Shown here: piece by piece, positions 16,772 to 24,177 of the stretch
How positions within the stretch are numbered: the stretch's first letter is position 1
Layout: the number at the start of each line of letters is the position of its first letter
Source: UKL13-2 sp043773745
GTDB taxonomy: Bacteria > Pseudomonadota > Gammaproteobacteria > Burkholderiales > Usitatibacteraceae
Reading direction: 5' to 3'
Assembly (NCBI GenBank): GCA_043773745.1
Contig: JAYVEV010000083.1
Coordinates: 1-36,702, forward strand
Length of the DNA stretch: 36,702 nucleotides
The notes under the pieces: model-generated
Seen by the model: the letters and a program-made list of their open reading frames with translations, nothing else
Told to the model about the DNA's origin: nothing
The model's database searches: none
Made by a program: the position numbers and the translations under genes

Positions 16772-18136
16772 TTACGCTGCATTCCCAATCTGCTCCCGCA
16801 GACTTTCCACCGTCGCGGGTTCTCCGCGAACATTAAAGTAAGCACCTTCAGCTTCGGCACGCTCGCTCACCACTTCACAACTCGCGAAGATTTTTCCACG
16901 CAACTGCTGCTGTGACCATGGCAAAAATAATTCAGCTTCAATCAGATCGCGCTGGAAAAACGCGACGATCGTTTTGTGCAGCGCAGCAACATCCTCTGCA
17001 CGGTGCGCGCTCATTACCACGCAATCGGGGTACTGCGTACGCAGTGCTGCCGTGCGTTCTGCCTGCGCCACTGCGCCGCCGACGTGGTCAATCTTATTAA
17101 AGACGCGGATTTTAGGTACGGCCGCCGCATCAATTTCACCAAGCACTTCGTCGGTGACTAGTAGCTGCCGTTCAAAGCCGGGGTCGCTGGCGTCGATGAC
17201 ATGCAGCAGCAGTGACGCATCGAGTGCTTCGTCAAGCGTTGATTTGAACGATGCTACCAGCCCGTGTGGCAGGTTTTTGATGAACCCAACGGTGTCGCTA
17301 ATCAGCACACGCGGGACGGTCTCGGGGTGGAGCGCACGCACAGTGGTGTCGAGTGTCGCGAACAGCTTGTTGGCGACCAATACCTCGCTGCCGGTGAGGG
17401 CACGCATCAGGGTGGATTTACCCGCGTTGGTATAGCCGACGATCGCTACATGATTGAGTCCCTGGCGTTCTTGTCGCCGCGCACGCTGCGTGGTGCGCTC
17501 GACATCCATCGCGATAATTTCCTGGTTTAATTCAGCGATACGGTCACGCAGCTTGCGCTTATCCAACTCGGTGTGCGATTCACCGGCACCACGACCACCG
17601 GTGCCGCTGCGCTGACGCCCCTGAGGGCCGACCAGCTTTGCCATCTCGCGCAGCCTTGGTGCCATGTAGCCCAGACGCGCGATCTCGACTTGGGCACGCG
17701 CAGCGCGGGAGCGTGCATTGCGGTGGAAGATTTCGAGGATGACCATGGTGCGGTCCATCACTTCGCAGCCGACTTCATTTTCGAGGTTACGCGCCTGTGA
17801 AGGAGAGATATCGTGATCAACAAGAAGAGCGTCGACGACTTCAGTGGCGCGGTCGTCCGGTGCTGCTTCGTTCGACTCTGTTTCTTCAGCGCCATCATCA
17901 TCAAGTTCGTTGCCCACGTAACAGCGTATTTCTTTCAGCTTGCCGGTGCCTAGGTACGCTACGGAGTCGAAGGCTGCGCGTTTCTGCGTGAATGTACGGA
18001 TGACTTTGTAGCCCAGCGTCTTGGCGAGCTCGCGTAGTTCGGTTAACGATGCTTCAAATTCGATATCACTAACACTAGATAGCTGCACAGCCGCCACAAC
18101 GGCGAACTTGGATTTCACTTCAATTTCTGTTTGCAA
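16772..18136 (-). CDS. hflX: GTPase HflX (ribosome-associated)
   Basis: HflX binds the ribosome and splits or rescues stalled 70S particles, for example after heat stress. The 454-residue protein has the N-terminal HflX domain (about 10-170) with the glycine-rich GRQRSGTGGRGAGE linker, a coiled coil (about 188-228), and the G domain. The G motifs are GYTNAGKST (234-242), DTVGF, NKID and SAHR. An acidic stretch at about 79-95 (DDDGAEETESNEAAPDD) looks like an insertion in the N-terminal domain. The start as given is TTG 18136 without a recognisable ribosome binding site; a nearby GTG is an alternative. In many betaproteobacteria hflX follows hfq; here no hfq is adjacent. Identity is secure; the start is not. 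Confidence 0.93.
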   Translation of the reverse strand: MQTEIEVKSKFAVVAAVQLSSVSDIEFEASLTELRELAKTLGYKVIRTFTQKRAAFDSVAYLGTGKLKEIRCYVGNELDDDGAEETESNEAAPDDRATEVVDALLVDHDISPSQARNLENEVGCEVMDRTMVILEIFHRNARSRAARAQVEIARLGYMAPRLREMAKLVGPQGRQRSGTGGRGAGESHTELDKRKLRDRIAELNQEIIAMDVERTTQRARRQERQGLNHVAIVGYTNAGKSTLMRALTGSEVLVANKLFATLDTTVRALHPETVPRVLISDTVGFIKNLPHGLVASFKSTLDEALDASLLLHVIDASDPGFERQLLVTDEVLGEIDAAAVPKIRVFNKIDHVGGAVAQAERTAALRTQYPDCVVMSAHRAEDVAALHKTIVAFFQRDLIEAELFLPWSQQQLRGKIFASCEVVSERAEAEGAYFNVRGEPATVESLREQIGNAA

Positions 18137-18370
18137 GGGGAGGTTTCTTTTCTTCGGGTTGTGAATGGTGGTGGCGGATACAGATAAAGCGCAGATGATT
18201 CAACCGATATTAGTTATTTTACGGGGTGAAAATCGAATATGAATAAAAGCGTATAAATAGTCCTATAGAAATCAACGGGGCTGCATCGATTTACCTTAAA
18301 AAATCACACCGAGCAGGTAGTGTCGTTTAATGGCACGATGCAAAAATAACAACATCATTGGAACCATGAA

Positions 18371-18961
18371 ATGTCCCTGACTAATCCCTTATCCGACAAC
18401 TCTAACGGGGTGCTGCGTTCTATTTTATGGGGCGTCGGGTTGCTGATTGTGTTTATGATGATTTACAAGGTGGCGTTCAGGAAACAGGTCGAGAAAAAAG
18501 TGAACTGCCTCGAACAGGCGGCATCGGCACAGCGTGCGAACTCACCGCTTAGCGCGGTCGATAAATATGCGGCATGTATTGGGCCTACCGTAAGGGGTAA
18601 GACGGCCCAGACCTCACCAGTGATCGATACACGTCCTGCGCGGTGTCGTTATGTTGGTGTCTGGGCGGCCTCGCGCGGGAATATGGTTTATAACATCACG
18701 CTTGGTGTGGATGGCCGTTTCCTCGCCGAGCCGGGCAGCAACACACCACCTAACGCGACCACTATTACTGGGGCATGGAGTGCCGCAGATGCAGAAAGCA
18801 AGGTGCTGGCTTGGGTTTACGATATTGGGCCCGTGTGGCCGCCGGATGTTAACCCGGTCTCGGCAGAGACAACTGATGCTTTCACATTAAGCGAAGTGAA
18901 CGGCAGTTTGACGCGGTATAACCTCATCGAGCGGCATACTCCGGCGATATGTTCGAAATAG
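18371..18961 (+). CDS. Single-pass membrane-anchored protein, unknown function
   Basis: A 196-residue protein starting at ATG 18371. Residues 1-17 are polar, residues about 18-36 form one transmembrane helix (ILWGVGLLIVFMMIYKVAF), and the remaining 160 residues would face the periplasm. The soluble part has four cysteines (CLEQ, YAACIG, RCRYVG and the C-terminal AICSK) that could form disulfides. It contains a beta-rich stretch, YVGVWAASRGNMVYNITLGVDGRF, reminiscent of small lipocalin-like 'fold change on stress' domains, but I do not recognise a family. The next gene (18995) lies 33 bases downstream on the same strand, so the two may be co-transcribed. Confidence 0.7.
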   Translation: MSLTNPLSDNSNGVLRSILWGVGLLIVFMMIYKVAFRKQVEKKVNCLEQAASAQRANSPLSAVDKYAACIGPTVRGKTAQTSPVIDTRPARCRYVGVWAASRGNMVYNITLGVDGRFLAEPGSNTPPNATTITGAWSAADAESKVLAWVYDIGPVWPPDVNPVSAETTDAFTLSEVNGSLTRYNLIERHTPAICSK

Positions 18962-18994
18962 GTTCTGGCAATAAGTCCTCATAAGGAGATTGAA

Positions 18995-19429
18995 ATGAAA
19001 AGAACGTTTGCAACCCTCGCCGGTATCGTCGTCGCTGTCTTGATGATTGGCACCGTTCAATATATCAGTCACAAGCTATTTGCACCCGCGGTGATGCCAG
19101 ACATGAGCGATCCAGCGGCGGTGAGGGCATTCGTGATGTCGATGCCAATCGGCGCTTTTTTGATGGTTCTGTTCAGCTATATGCTCGGGGCATTTGTGGG
19201 CGGGATGGTGGCAGTTCGCGTAGCAGCTCGTGTTTCACCTCATACCAAACCAATGGTGTGCGCTGGTATCGTTGGCGGTTTTGTGTTGGCAGCTTCATTG
19301 ATGAATGTCGTGATGATCCCGCATCCAATATGGTTTGTGGTGGCGCTAGTAGTGGCGATTCCGGCCTCTGCGTGGCTTGTGTTACGGCTGTCGTCGGGGG
19401 TGCCCCCGGAGTTGAGCAAACCGATTTAG
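18995..19429 (+). CDS. Four-helix membrane protein, unknown function
   Basis: A 144-residue protein with an excellent ribosome binding site (AAGGAG, 7 bases before ATG 18995). Hydrophobic segments lie at about residues 7-27, 50-73 (IGAFLMVLFSYMLGAFVGGMVAV), 86-106 and 109-127. The second helix is glycine-rich. It resembles short uncharacterised inner-membrane proteins found in many proteobacteria; no catalytic motif is visible. It follows the single-pass membrane protein at 18371 by 33 bases. Confidence 0.75.
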   Translation: MKRTFATLAGIVVAVLMIGTVQYISHKLFAPAVMPDMSDPAAVRAFVMSMPIGAFLMVLFSYMLGAFVGGMVAVRVAARVSPHTKPMVCAGIVGGFVLAASLMNVVMIPHPIWFVVALVVAIPASAWLVLRLSSGVPPELSKPI

Positions 19430-19592
19430 CGTATTGCCGTATTACCGAAGGGGCCAGACAACCATAACAGCACGGTGAGACAACTGGATGGTTTGATGTT
19501 GCGGGTGGGGCGATGGCGGCCATCGAAACACCGCCAAATGCGGTGATCGACAGCAGCGCCAGGGTGGTTTTCATCAGTTGGTGAGACACCAT
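19173..19592 (-). CDS. Possible small secreted protein or decayed remnant
   Basis: ATG 19592 has a credible ribosome binding site (GAGGT about 9 bases upstream), and the first 26 residues look like a signal peptide (MKTTLALLSITAFGGVSMAAIA). A cysteine-containing segment follows (NHPVVSPCCYGC). From about residue 55 onward the frame runs antisense through the well-supported gene at 18995-19429 and becomes low-quality sequence. A short secreted protein that has lost its own stop by frameshift is the simplest reading; a chance open frame is the alternative. Confidence 0.25.
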   Translation of the reverse strand: MVSHQLMKTTLALLSITAFGGVSMAAIAPPATSNHPVVSPCCYGCLAPSVIRQYAKSVCSTPGAPPTTAVTQATQRPESPLLAPPQTILDAGSSRHSSMKLPTQNRQRYQRTPLVWYEVKHELLRELPPSRPQMPRAYS

Positions 19593-19641
19593 TGAATCAC
19601 CACCTCTGCCGTGTAACGGTAAAACGGTAAATTGCCCTTCA

Positions 19642-19671
19642 CAGTCTTGCGCTCATGCAAGCGCAAGACTG
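19642..19671 (-). terminator. Perfect 12-bp hairpin after the collagen-like lipoprotein gene
   Basis: CAGTCTTGCGCT (19642-19653) pairs exactly with AGCGCAAGACTG (19660-19671) around a 6-base loop. It sits 15 bases beyond the stop of the minus-strand gene at 19686-19940. Only scattered T residues follow on that strand, so it may act as a terminator or a 3'-end stabiliser. Confidence 0.55.
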
Positions 19672-19685
19672 CCAAGTTTGATTGC

Positions 19686-19940
19686 CTAGTTTTTTCTCGG
19701 AGGATCTTTAGCAGGGTCTAACGGTGGCGGAATAATCACTACCGTGTTGCCGGGTTTACCCGCTGCGCCATCCGCACCGGGTGCGCCGGGTGCGCCTGCT
19801 GGGCCTGGAACTGCGACAGGCACAGCAACCGGCACGACAGTCGTGGTTGGCGGTGTTACCACCGTACGTTCGCAAGCAGTCAGGGCGCTAAGGCCAAGCG
19901 CGGCGGCGATTGCCACAGGTAGAATCAATTTTATTGTCAT
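19686..19940 (-). CDS. Small lipoprotein with a collagen-like Gly-X-Y stretch
   Basis: An 84-residue protein from ATG 19940. Residues 1-24 form a lipoprotein signal peptide ending in the lipobox LTAC, so Cys24 would carry the lipid. The mature part has a valine/proline/threonine-rich segment (VVTPPTTTVVPVAVPVAVP) followed by seven Gly-X-Y triplets (GPAGAPGAPGADGAAGKPG), then a proline-rich end. The triplets suggest a short collagen-like triple helix. I chose ATG 19940 because the 52 upstream residues of the longer open frame look non-coding and this start gives a clean signal peptide. Its role is unknown; the protein is probably envelope-exposed. Confidence 0.7.
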   Translation of the reverse strand: MTIKLILPVAIAAALGLSALTACERTVVTPPTTTVVPVAVPVAVPGPAGAPGAPGADGAAGKPGNTVVIIPPPLDPAKDPPRKN

Positions 19941-20250
19941 GGTTGTTCCGATACATAAGTTGTGAGGGGAATAAAACGCGTTATATCGAGCGCAGTCTGA
20001 GCCCGGAACCGGATGACCTACTCGGTAGAGCAGGCCTACAGATCGCGAACAGATTGTCACCTCGGGGTTAGCCAGCGTCCGTGCGATGGCGAACATATAG
20101 TTCGGCTTGAGTTTGTTTTAGTGCCTGCAAAAAATTTATAAAGCTCTAGCATCCACGGGCATTTCCGGGCAAAAATGCTTCAAAAAGCTCTACAGTGCTA
20201 GACAATGATGAGTAAATTAGATGCAGAAATATCAACTAGGGAGATTTAAA

Positions 20251-20382
20251 ATGCCGAAAGTCATCGCATTTCTCGCGGATGGAGCCTGGAACGGAACTGA
20301 CATCGATTCCGATGCGGATGGGTTGACGACCGCCACCAATGTTTTGAAGCTTTACCACTACTGTGCCGGTGACGACACGTAA
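20251..20382 (+). pseudogene. Truncated N-terminal remnant of a DUF2235 hydrolase
   Basis: A 43-codon frame with a good ribosome binding site (AGGGAG, 7 bases upstream). It reads MPKVIAFLADGAWNGTDID...ATNVLKLYHYC and then stops. The D-G-x-W-N and TNVLKL elements match the first strand and loop of DUF2235 proteins (alpha/beta hydrolases that include T6SS Tle1-type phospholipases), which normally run for several hundred residues. Nothing downstream continues the domain; a different membrane-protein gene starts at 20434. I read it as a deletion remnant that kept its translation signals, although a short functional peptide cannot be excluded. Confidence 0.6.
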
Positions 20383-20433
20383 GCGCAGCGTAAAGTAAAA
20401 TCGTTATTCAGGCGAGTTTTGATTTAAGGAGCT

Positions 20434-20976
20434 ATGTCAATGCCTATTGCCACTTCAACCACTGTCATGCTTCTTGCTGTACCGCTGATTGTTTGGCGTA
20501 TGGCCTCGCGTATCCGCCGCATGATTGGTCGGCAGCAATCAAAAGCGTGGCGGCATTGGGCAGCTGCGATCTTTTTTCCGCTGCTGATTGTACTGTTGAC
20601 GCTATCTGCCCTTATGGTGCCCTGGGGCTTAATCGCGTTGGGTGCGGGCGTGGCAGTGGGTATTTCGCTTGCCTTATGGGGCTTGCGTTTGACAAAGTTT
20701 GAAAAAACCGAAAACGGTTATTTCTACACGCCCAATGCGCATATCGGCATCGCGTTATCACTGCTGCTGGTAGCGCGATTGGGTTATCGCATGTTCCAGC
20801 TCACGACGATTGCCGGTGCTGATTCACCGGCAGCGATGCAAGAGTTTAGCCGCAGCCCGATGACGCTGATGATTATCGGCATGCTGGCGGGTTACTACGC
20901 CGCGTATGCGATCGGCATGATTCAATGGCGGCGTACCGCTGGCACAGCACAGAAAAATCAGGGGGAAGTATCCTGA
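20434..20976 (+). CDS. Membrane protein of the CcdC/DUF1453-like type
   Basis: A 180-residue protein starting at ATG 20434 behind AAGGAG. It has about five hydrophobic segments (about residues 6-22, 43-61, 63-85, 104-120 and 144-165). Between the third and fourth is the conserved-looking block KFEKTENGYFYTPNAHIGIALSLLLVARLGYR. The xGYFYTPNxxIGIALSxLLxxRLxYR pattern resembles the CcdC-related DUF1453 family, first named for a gene near cytochrome c biogenesis in Bacillus; its biochemical role is not established. The 3' end overlaps or abuts the next gene, with a GGGGGAAG binding site inside its last codons, so the two are probably coupled. Confidence 0.7.
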   Translation: MSMPIATSTTVMLLAVPLIVWRMASRIRRMIGRQQSKAWRHWAAAIFFPLLIVLLTLSALMVPWGLIALGAGVAVGISLALWGLRLTKFEKTENGYFYTPNAHIGIALSLLLVARLGYRMFQLTTIAGADSPAAMQEFSRSPMTLMIIGMLAGYYAAYAIGMIQWRRTAGTAQKNQGEVS

Positions 20977-20997
20977 ACGAAAATAATCGTCGCACCA

Positions 20998-21839
20998 TGC
21001 TTAAAAAATCTGCTGCCATTTCAGTCAGTGCCCTGGGAGTCCTTGGCACCTTAGGCACGGTTGCCACGATAAGCAGCTTAACCGGTTGCGCTACGGCAGC
21101 CAATATTGCAAACAGCGCCGCAAATAACATCGCCAACGGAGTCACGCCTATGTTGTTCAATATCGCCACCACTTCCATTCCTATTGTCGGATTAGAGGCC
21201 CGCTTTCCTGTCCGTCGTATTTATTGCATCGGCCGCAACTATGCGGCTCATGCACGCGAGATGGGTTCTGACCCGGCCCGCGAGCCGCCGTTCTTTTTCC
21301 AGAAACCAACCGACGCCATTCAGAATGTCGCTGCCGGAACCATAGCCGACCATCCTTACCCAACGCTGACTAAAAACTATCACTACGAGGTTGAGCTTGT
21401 CGCGGCGCTTAGTAAGGGCGGACGCAATATCAGTATTGAGTCAGCGCTTGAGCATGTTTACGCATATGCTCTGGGGCTGGACATGACGCGTCGGGATTTG
21501 CAACGCGCGATGGGCGATCAGAAAAAACCATGGGAAATCGGCAAAAGCTTCGATTTGTCTGCTCCTATTGGCCCGCTGCATCAAGCGTCGCAAATCGGCA
21601 ATTTTAAGGAAGGCGCCATCTGGCTCAAGGTGAACGGCGAGCTCAAACAAAATGCCAACCTCAATCAAATGATCTGGTCTGTCGCCGAGCAGATTGCAAA
21701 ATTATCCGAAGCGTTTGAACTTTTTCCCGGCGATATTATTTATTCGGGCACACCTGAAAATGTGGGGCCGGTGGTGAAGGGCGATGTGATCGAATGCCAT
21801 ATCGACAAGCTCCCGAATTTATCGATCAAAATTGTTTGA
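20998..21839 (+). CDS. Fumarylacetoacetate hydrolase-family protein with secretion-like leader
   Basis: The C-terminal 225 residues form a complete FAH-fold enzyme domain: RIYCIGRNYAAHAREMG, PPFFFQKPTDAI, metal-binding YHYEVELV, GLDMTRRDLQ, GKSFD and IIYSGTPENVG. This family hydrolyses or decarboxylates small acyl-pyruvates and related diketo acids using a divalent metal. Before it lies an unusual 50-60 residue leader. The frame encodes RRTMLKK, a hydrophobic run and LTGC, which is a twin-arginine motif plus lipobox. ATG 20998 would cut off the twin arginines; CTG 20973, placed behind the strong GGGGGAAG site and overlapping the previous stop, would keep them. Internal ATG 21151 would give a normal cytoplasmic enzyme. 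The fold is certain; the start and location are not. Confidence 0.85.
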
Positions 21840-21848
21840 ATGCGCAGC

Positions 21849-21863
21849 AGTAGTAGAACTACT
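21849..21863. terminator. Short convergent hairpin
   Basis: AGTAGT (21849-21854) pairs with ACTACT (21858-21863) around a 3-base loop, between the convergent FAH and Ser/Thr kinase genes. It is short and lacks a T-run, so only weak support exists. Confidence 0.25.
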
Positions 21864-21883
21864 AGCGGTTGAAATAAACCACT

Positions 21884-23218
21884 CTAGCGAATGAACAGGG
21901 CGACCGTCAGACCAATGACTAACCCCGCTAGGATGACTAAAATTGCAACGGGCATCCATTGGCTGCCTGGCTGCACTTCACTGTCATCGTAGGCGGATAA
22001 CGCGACCGTGGTGTCATTCGCGGTGCTGCGCGGGGTGTGGGCCGCAGTCATGGTGGGCAACGTCCTCGGTGGAGTCGTCGCCTTGCTGCTGGCAACTGCA
22101 GCGTGCTTTGCTTCAGCAGTGCCGAGTGAGCCGGTAATTTCACCTTTGTAGGCACGCATTTTCTTGGTGTCGGAAATGTACTGCTCAAACTGGGCGGTTT
22201 GACTCGTCATGGCCGCAAGCTTCATCGTGGCTTCAAAAGAGTCAAACTTGTTAGCAAGCTTCAGCGGTATTGTCGGTTCCTCTGCAGCATCTTTTTTCTG
22301 AAAACGGCCCACGCCCAGACCGAGCGGATCTAAGTTGACTGGCTTGGTTTGGGGTGGCGTTGTTTTGGCAATTACTTCGGCATAAGACTTGCCGACCGAC
22401 ATTTGTCGTTTTAACTCATTCAAGTCATGCGCGAATTCAGCCATGTTCTGATAGCGCTCATCAACGGTCTTGGCCAAGGCTTTGGCGACAATTAAATCCA
22501 GCATCGCGGGAACTTGGTCGTTAAGGCTGGATGGCGCGGGTGGCGGATGATTAACCGTGGCATACATGATGGCATTCACGTTATCGCCATCGAACGGTGG
22601 TTTACTCGTCAATGTTTCGTACAGCACAACGCCGAGTGAAAAAATATCGGTGCGATGATCCAGCGTGCGACCGATCACTTGTTCAGGCGACATATAGCGC
22701 GGGCTGCCAAGGATCAAACCAGTCATGGTTTTGACCGCGGAGGCTGTCATGCGCGCAATACCGAAGTCGGTGATTTTGGCGAGGCCGCCGCGCACAATCA
22801 TGATGTTGGACGGTTTTACATCGCGATGGATAATATCGTTTTCATGTGCCACCGCCAGGCCCAAAGCAACCTGCCCGATCCAATCAACTGTCGACGAGAC
22901 GGCAGGGCGCTCGCCATCAGCTAAGATGTCTTTAAGCTCACGGCCTTCGAGAAATTCCATGGCCATATACGCCATGTTTTCGTTGCGGCCAACGTCATAA
23001 ATAGTGACGATGTTCGGATGATTGAGTCGTCCGGCAGCTTTAATTTCCTGTTGAAATCGCGCCTCATATTCGGCGAGATCATCTTTGTTCAGCGACAAAT
23101 TGACCGTCTTGATCGCAACGGTGCGGTCGATCATCGGATCGACGGCCTTGTAGACCACGCCCATCGCGCCTTGGCCAATGGTGGACAATATTTTATAGCG
23201 GCCCAGCGTTTCAATCAT
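21884..23218 (-). CDS. Membrane-anchored Ser/Thr protein kinase (Hanks type)
   Basis: A 444-residue kinase. The domain (about 7-270) has the glycine loop IGQGAMGVV (14-22), ATP-binding K37, catalytic HRDVKPSN (131-138, D133), DFG (151-153) and the GSPRYMSPEQ activation segment end, so all catalytic residues are present. A low-complexity Pro/Ala/Thr-rich juxtamembrane region follows. The protein ends with a single transmembrane helix (about 419-441, VAILVILAGLVIGLTVALFI) and no periplasmic sensor domain, so the kinase faces the cytoplasm. It sits 7 bases after a TssQ-like lipoprotein gene, in the same direction, suggesting one operon. Proteobacterial kinases of this type (PpkA-like) can control T6SS, but no T6SS gene is visible here. 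Confidence 0.93.
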   Translation of the reverse strand: MIETLGRYKILSTIGQGAMGVVYKAVDPMIDRTVAIKTVNLSLNKDDLAEYEARFQQEIKAAGRLNHPNIVTIYDVGRNENMAYMAMEFLEGRELKDILADGERPAVSSTVDWIGQVALGLAVAHENDIIHRDVKPSNIMIVRGGLAKITDFGIARMTASAVKTMTGLILGSPRYMSPEQVIGRTLDHRTDIFSLGVVLYETLTSKPPFDGDNVNAIMYATVNHPPPAPSSLNDQVPAMLDLIVAKALAKTVDERYQNMAEFAHDLNELKRQMSVGKSYAEVIAKTTPPQTKPVNLDPLGLGVGRFQKKDAAEEPTIPLKLANKFDSFEATMKLAAMTSQTAQFEQYISDTKKMRAYKGEITGSLGTAEAKHAAVASSKATTPPRTLPTMTAAHTPRSTANDTTVALSAYDDSEVQPGSQWMPVAILVILAGLVIGLTVALFIR

Positions 23219-23225
23219 GGCAAGA

Positions 23226-24050
23226 CTATTTCTCTTTTTTTACGGGTTTTTGTTTTGCTTTCACCGCGCGGAACGACGGCCCCCATGAAGGGTGACCTGC
23301 CTCAGCCGGCTCCAGATCAAAATCTGCCTTCAGTTGAAAGATTTTCTCGAATTCGGCACGACATAAGGTGACGCGGTTGCTTAGACAATAGCTGAATGCT
23401 GTTAATTTTCGAGCGCGAATTTGATCGGCGTCGGTCAACGTCTCTTTGAGTGCGTCTTGTAAAGATTTAATCGCTTTGGTGTAGTCGGCCGCATCATAGA
23501 AGATTGCGCCTTCCGACAATAATTTTTCGCCGACCGTTTGTGACTTCTGCAGGAATGGGAGGCTGCGGCCTGATTTGCGTAACTCAATTTCAGTCTTGAC
23601 CAAGCGGAATATAGGTCCCCAGGTAGGGTGGCCAGCTTCTGATGCGGGCAGGTCAAATTTGGGGTCAAGCGCAAAGGCTTTTTCAAATTCTTCCTTGCAT
23701 GCCGCTTCACGGTTACTCACACAATGAATAAAAGCCATTTGTTTGCGTGCCGTGAGCTGCTGCGACACGGTCAACACGCCACTATCCAGCGCCAGCAGAA
23801 AACTGCGCATAGATTCATCGTATGCGCCAGCGTCATAGCGTCTAAGTCCATCCGCAAGATTATTTTGTGCGCGCTCAATACGTTGCTGTTTGGCAACATC
23901 TTCGGCTGAGGGGGCCTTTGCGGTGGGTACAGGCACAACGGCACAGCCCGTAAAGAGTAATACGGCGGATATCGCCGCAATACTCACCGTGCGGCGGGCG
24001 GTGCGTTGACGGACTAAAGAAGATATCAGTGCGGATGTTAGTGCGAACAT
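23226..24050 (-). CDS. Lipoprotein with two TssQ-like helical repeats
   Basis: A 274-residue protein from ATG 24050; an upstream ATG at 24131 is possible but gives a second, unlikely hydrophobic leader. The N-terminus has a basic stretch, a hydrophobic core and lipobox LFTGC, so it should be a lipoprotein. Two similar helical modules follow. Each has a Y-DAG-Y-eS/KAI-SLqdAL helix, a (T)ARKq/lxAFxxCxSNRxxxCxxEFEKxFxLxxxFDL helix pair, and the ending P-A-EAGHPxWGPxFRxVK. That ending is characteristic of the TssQ family of T6SS-associated lipoproteins in betaproteobacteria, here duplicated. Each module has conserved cysteines (CVSNREAAC; CLSNRVTLC) that could pair. It lies between a nucleotide cyclase and a Ser/Thr kinase. 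Confidence 0.75.
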   Translation of the reverse strand: MFALTSALISSLVRQRTARRTVSIAAISAVLLFTGCAVVPVPTAKAPSAEDVAKQQRIERAQNNLADGLRRYDAGAYDESMRSFLLALDSGVLTVSQQLTARKQMAFIHCVSNREAACKEEFEKAFALDPKFDLPASEAGHPTWGPIFRLVKTEIELRKSGRSLPFLQKSQTVGEKLLSEGAIFYDAADYTKAIKSLQDALKETLTDADQIRARKLTAFSYCLSNRVTLCRAEFEKIFQLKADFDLEPAEAGHPSWGPSFRAVKAKQKPVKKEK

Positions 24051-24177
24051 AGTGACGTGACCTCGTATACGATGCATGGGTAACTGTAGCAATAACAACA
24101 GTATGCCAACTATATGCAGGTAACGGACCAATTGAATAATAAATAATGTTGCACGGCTTGAACTTTGATTATGTTGT

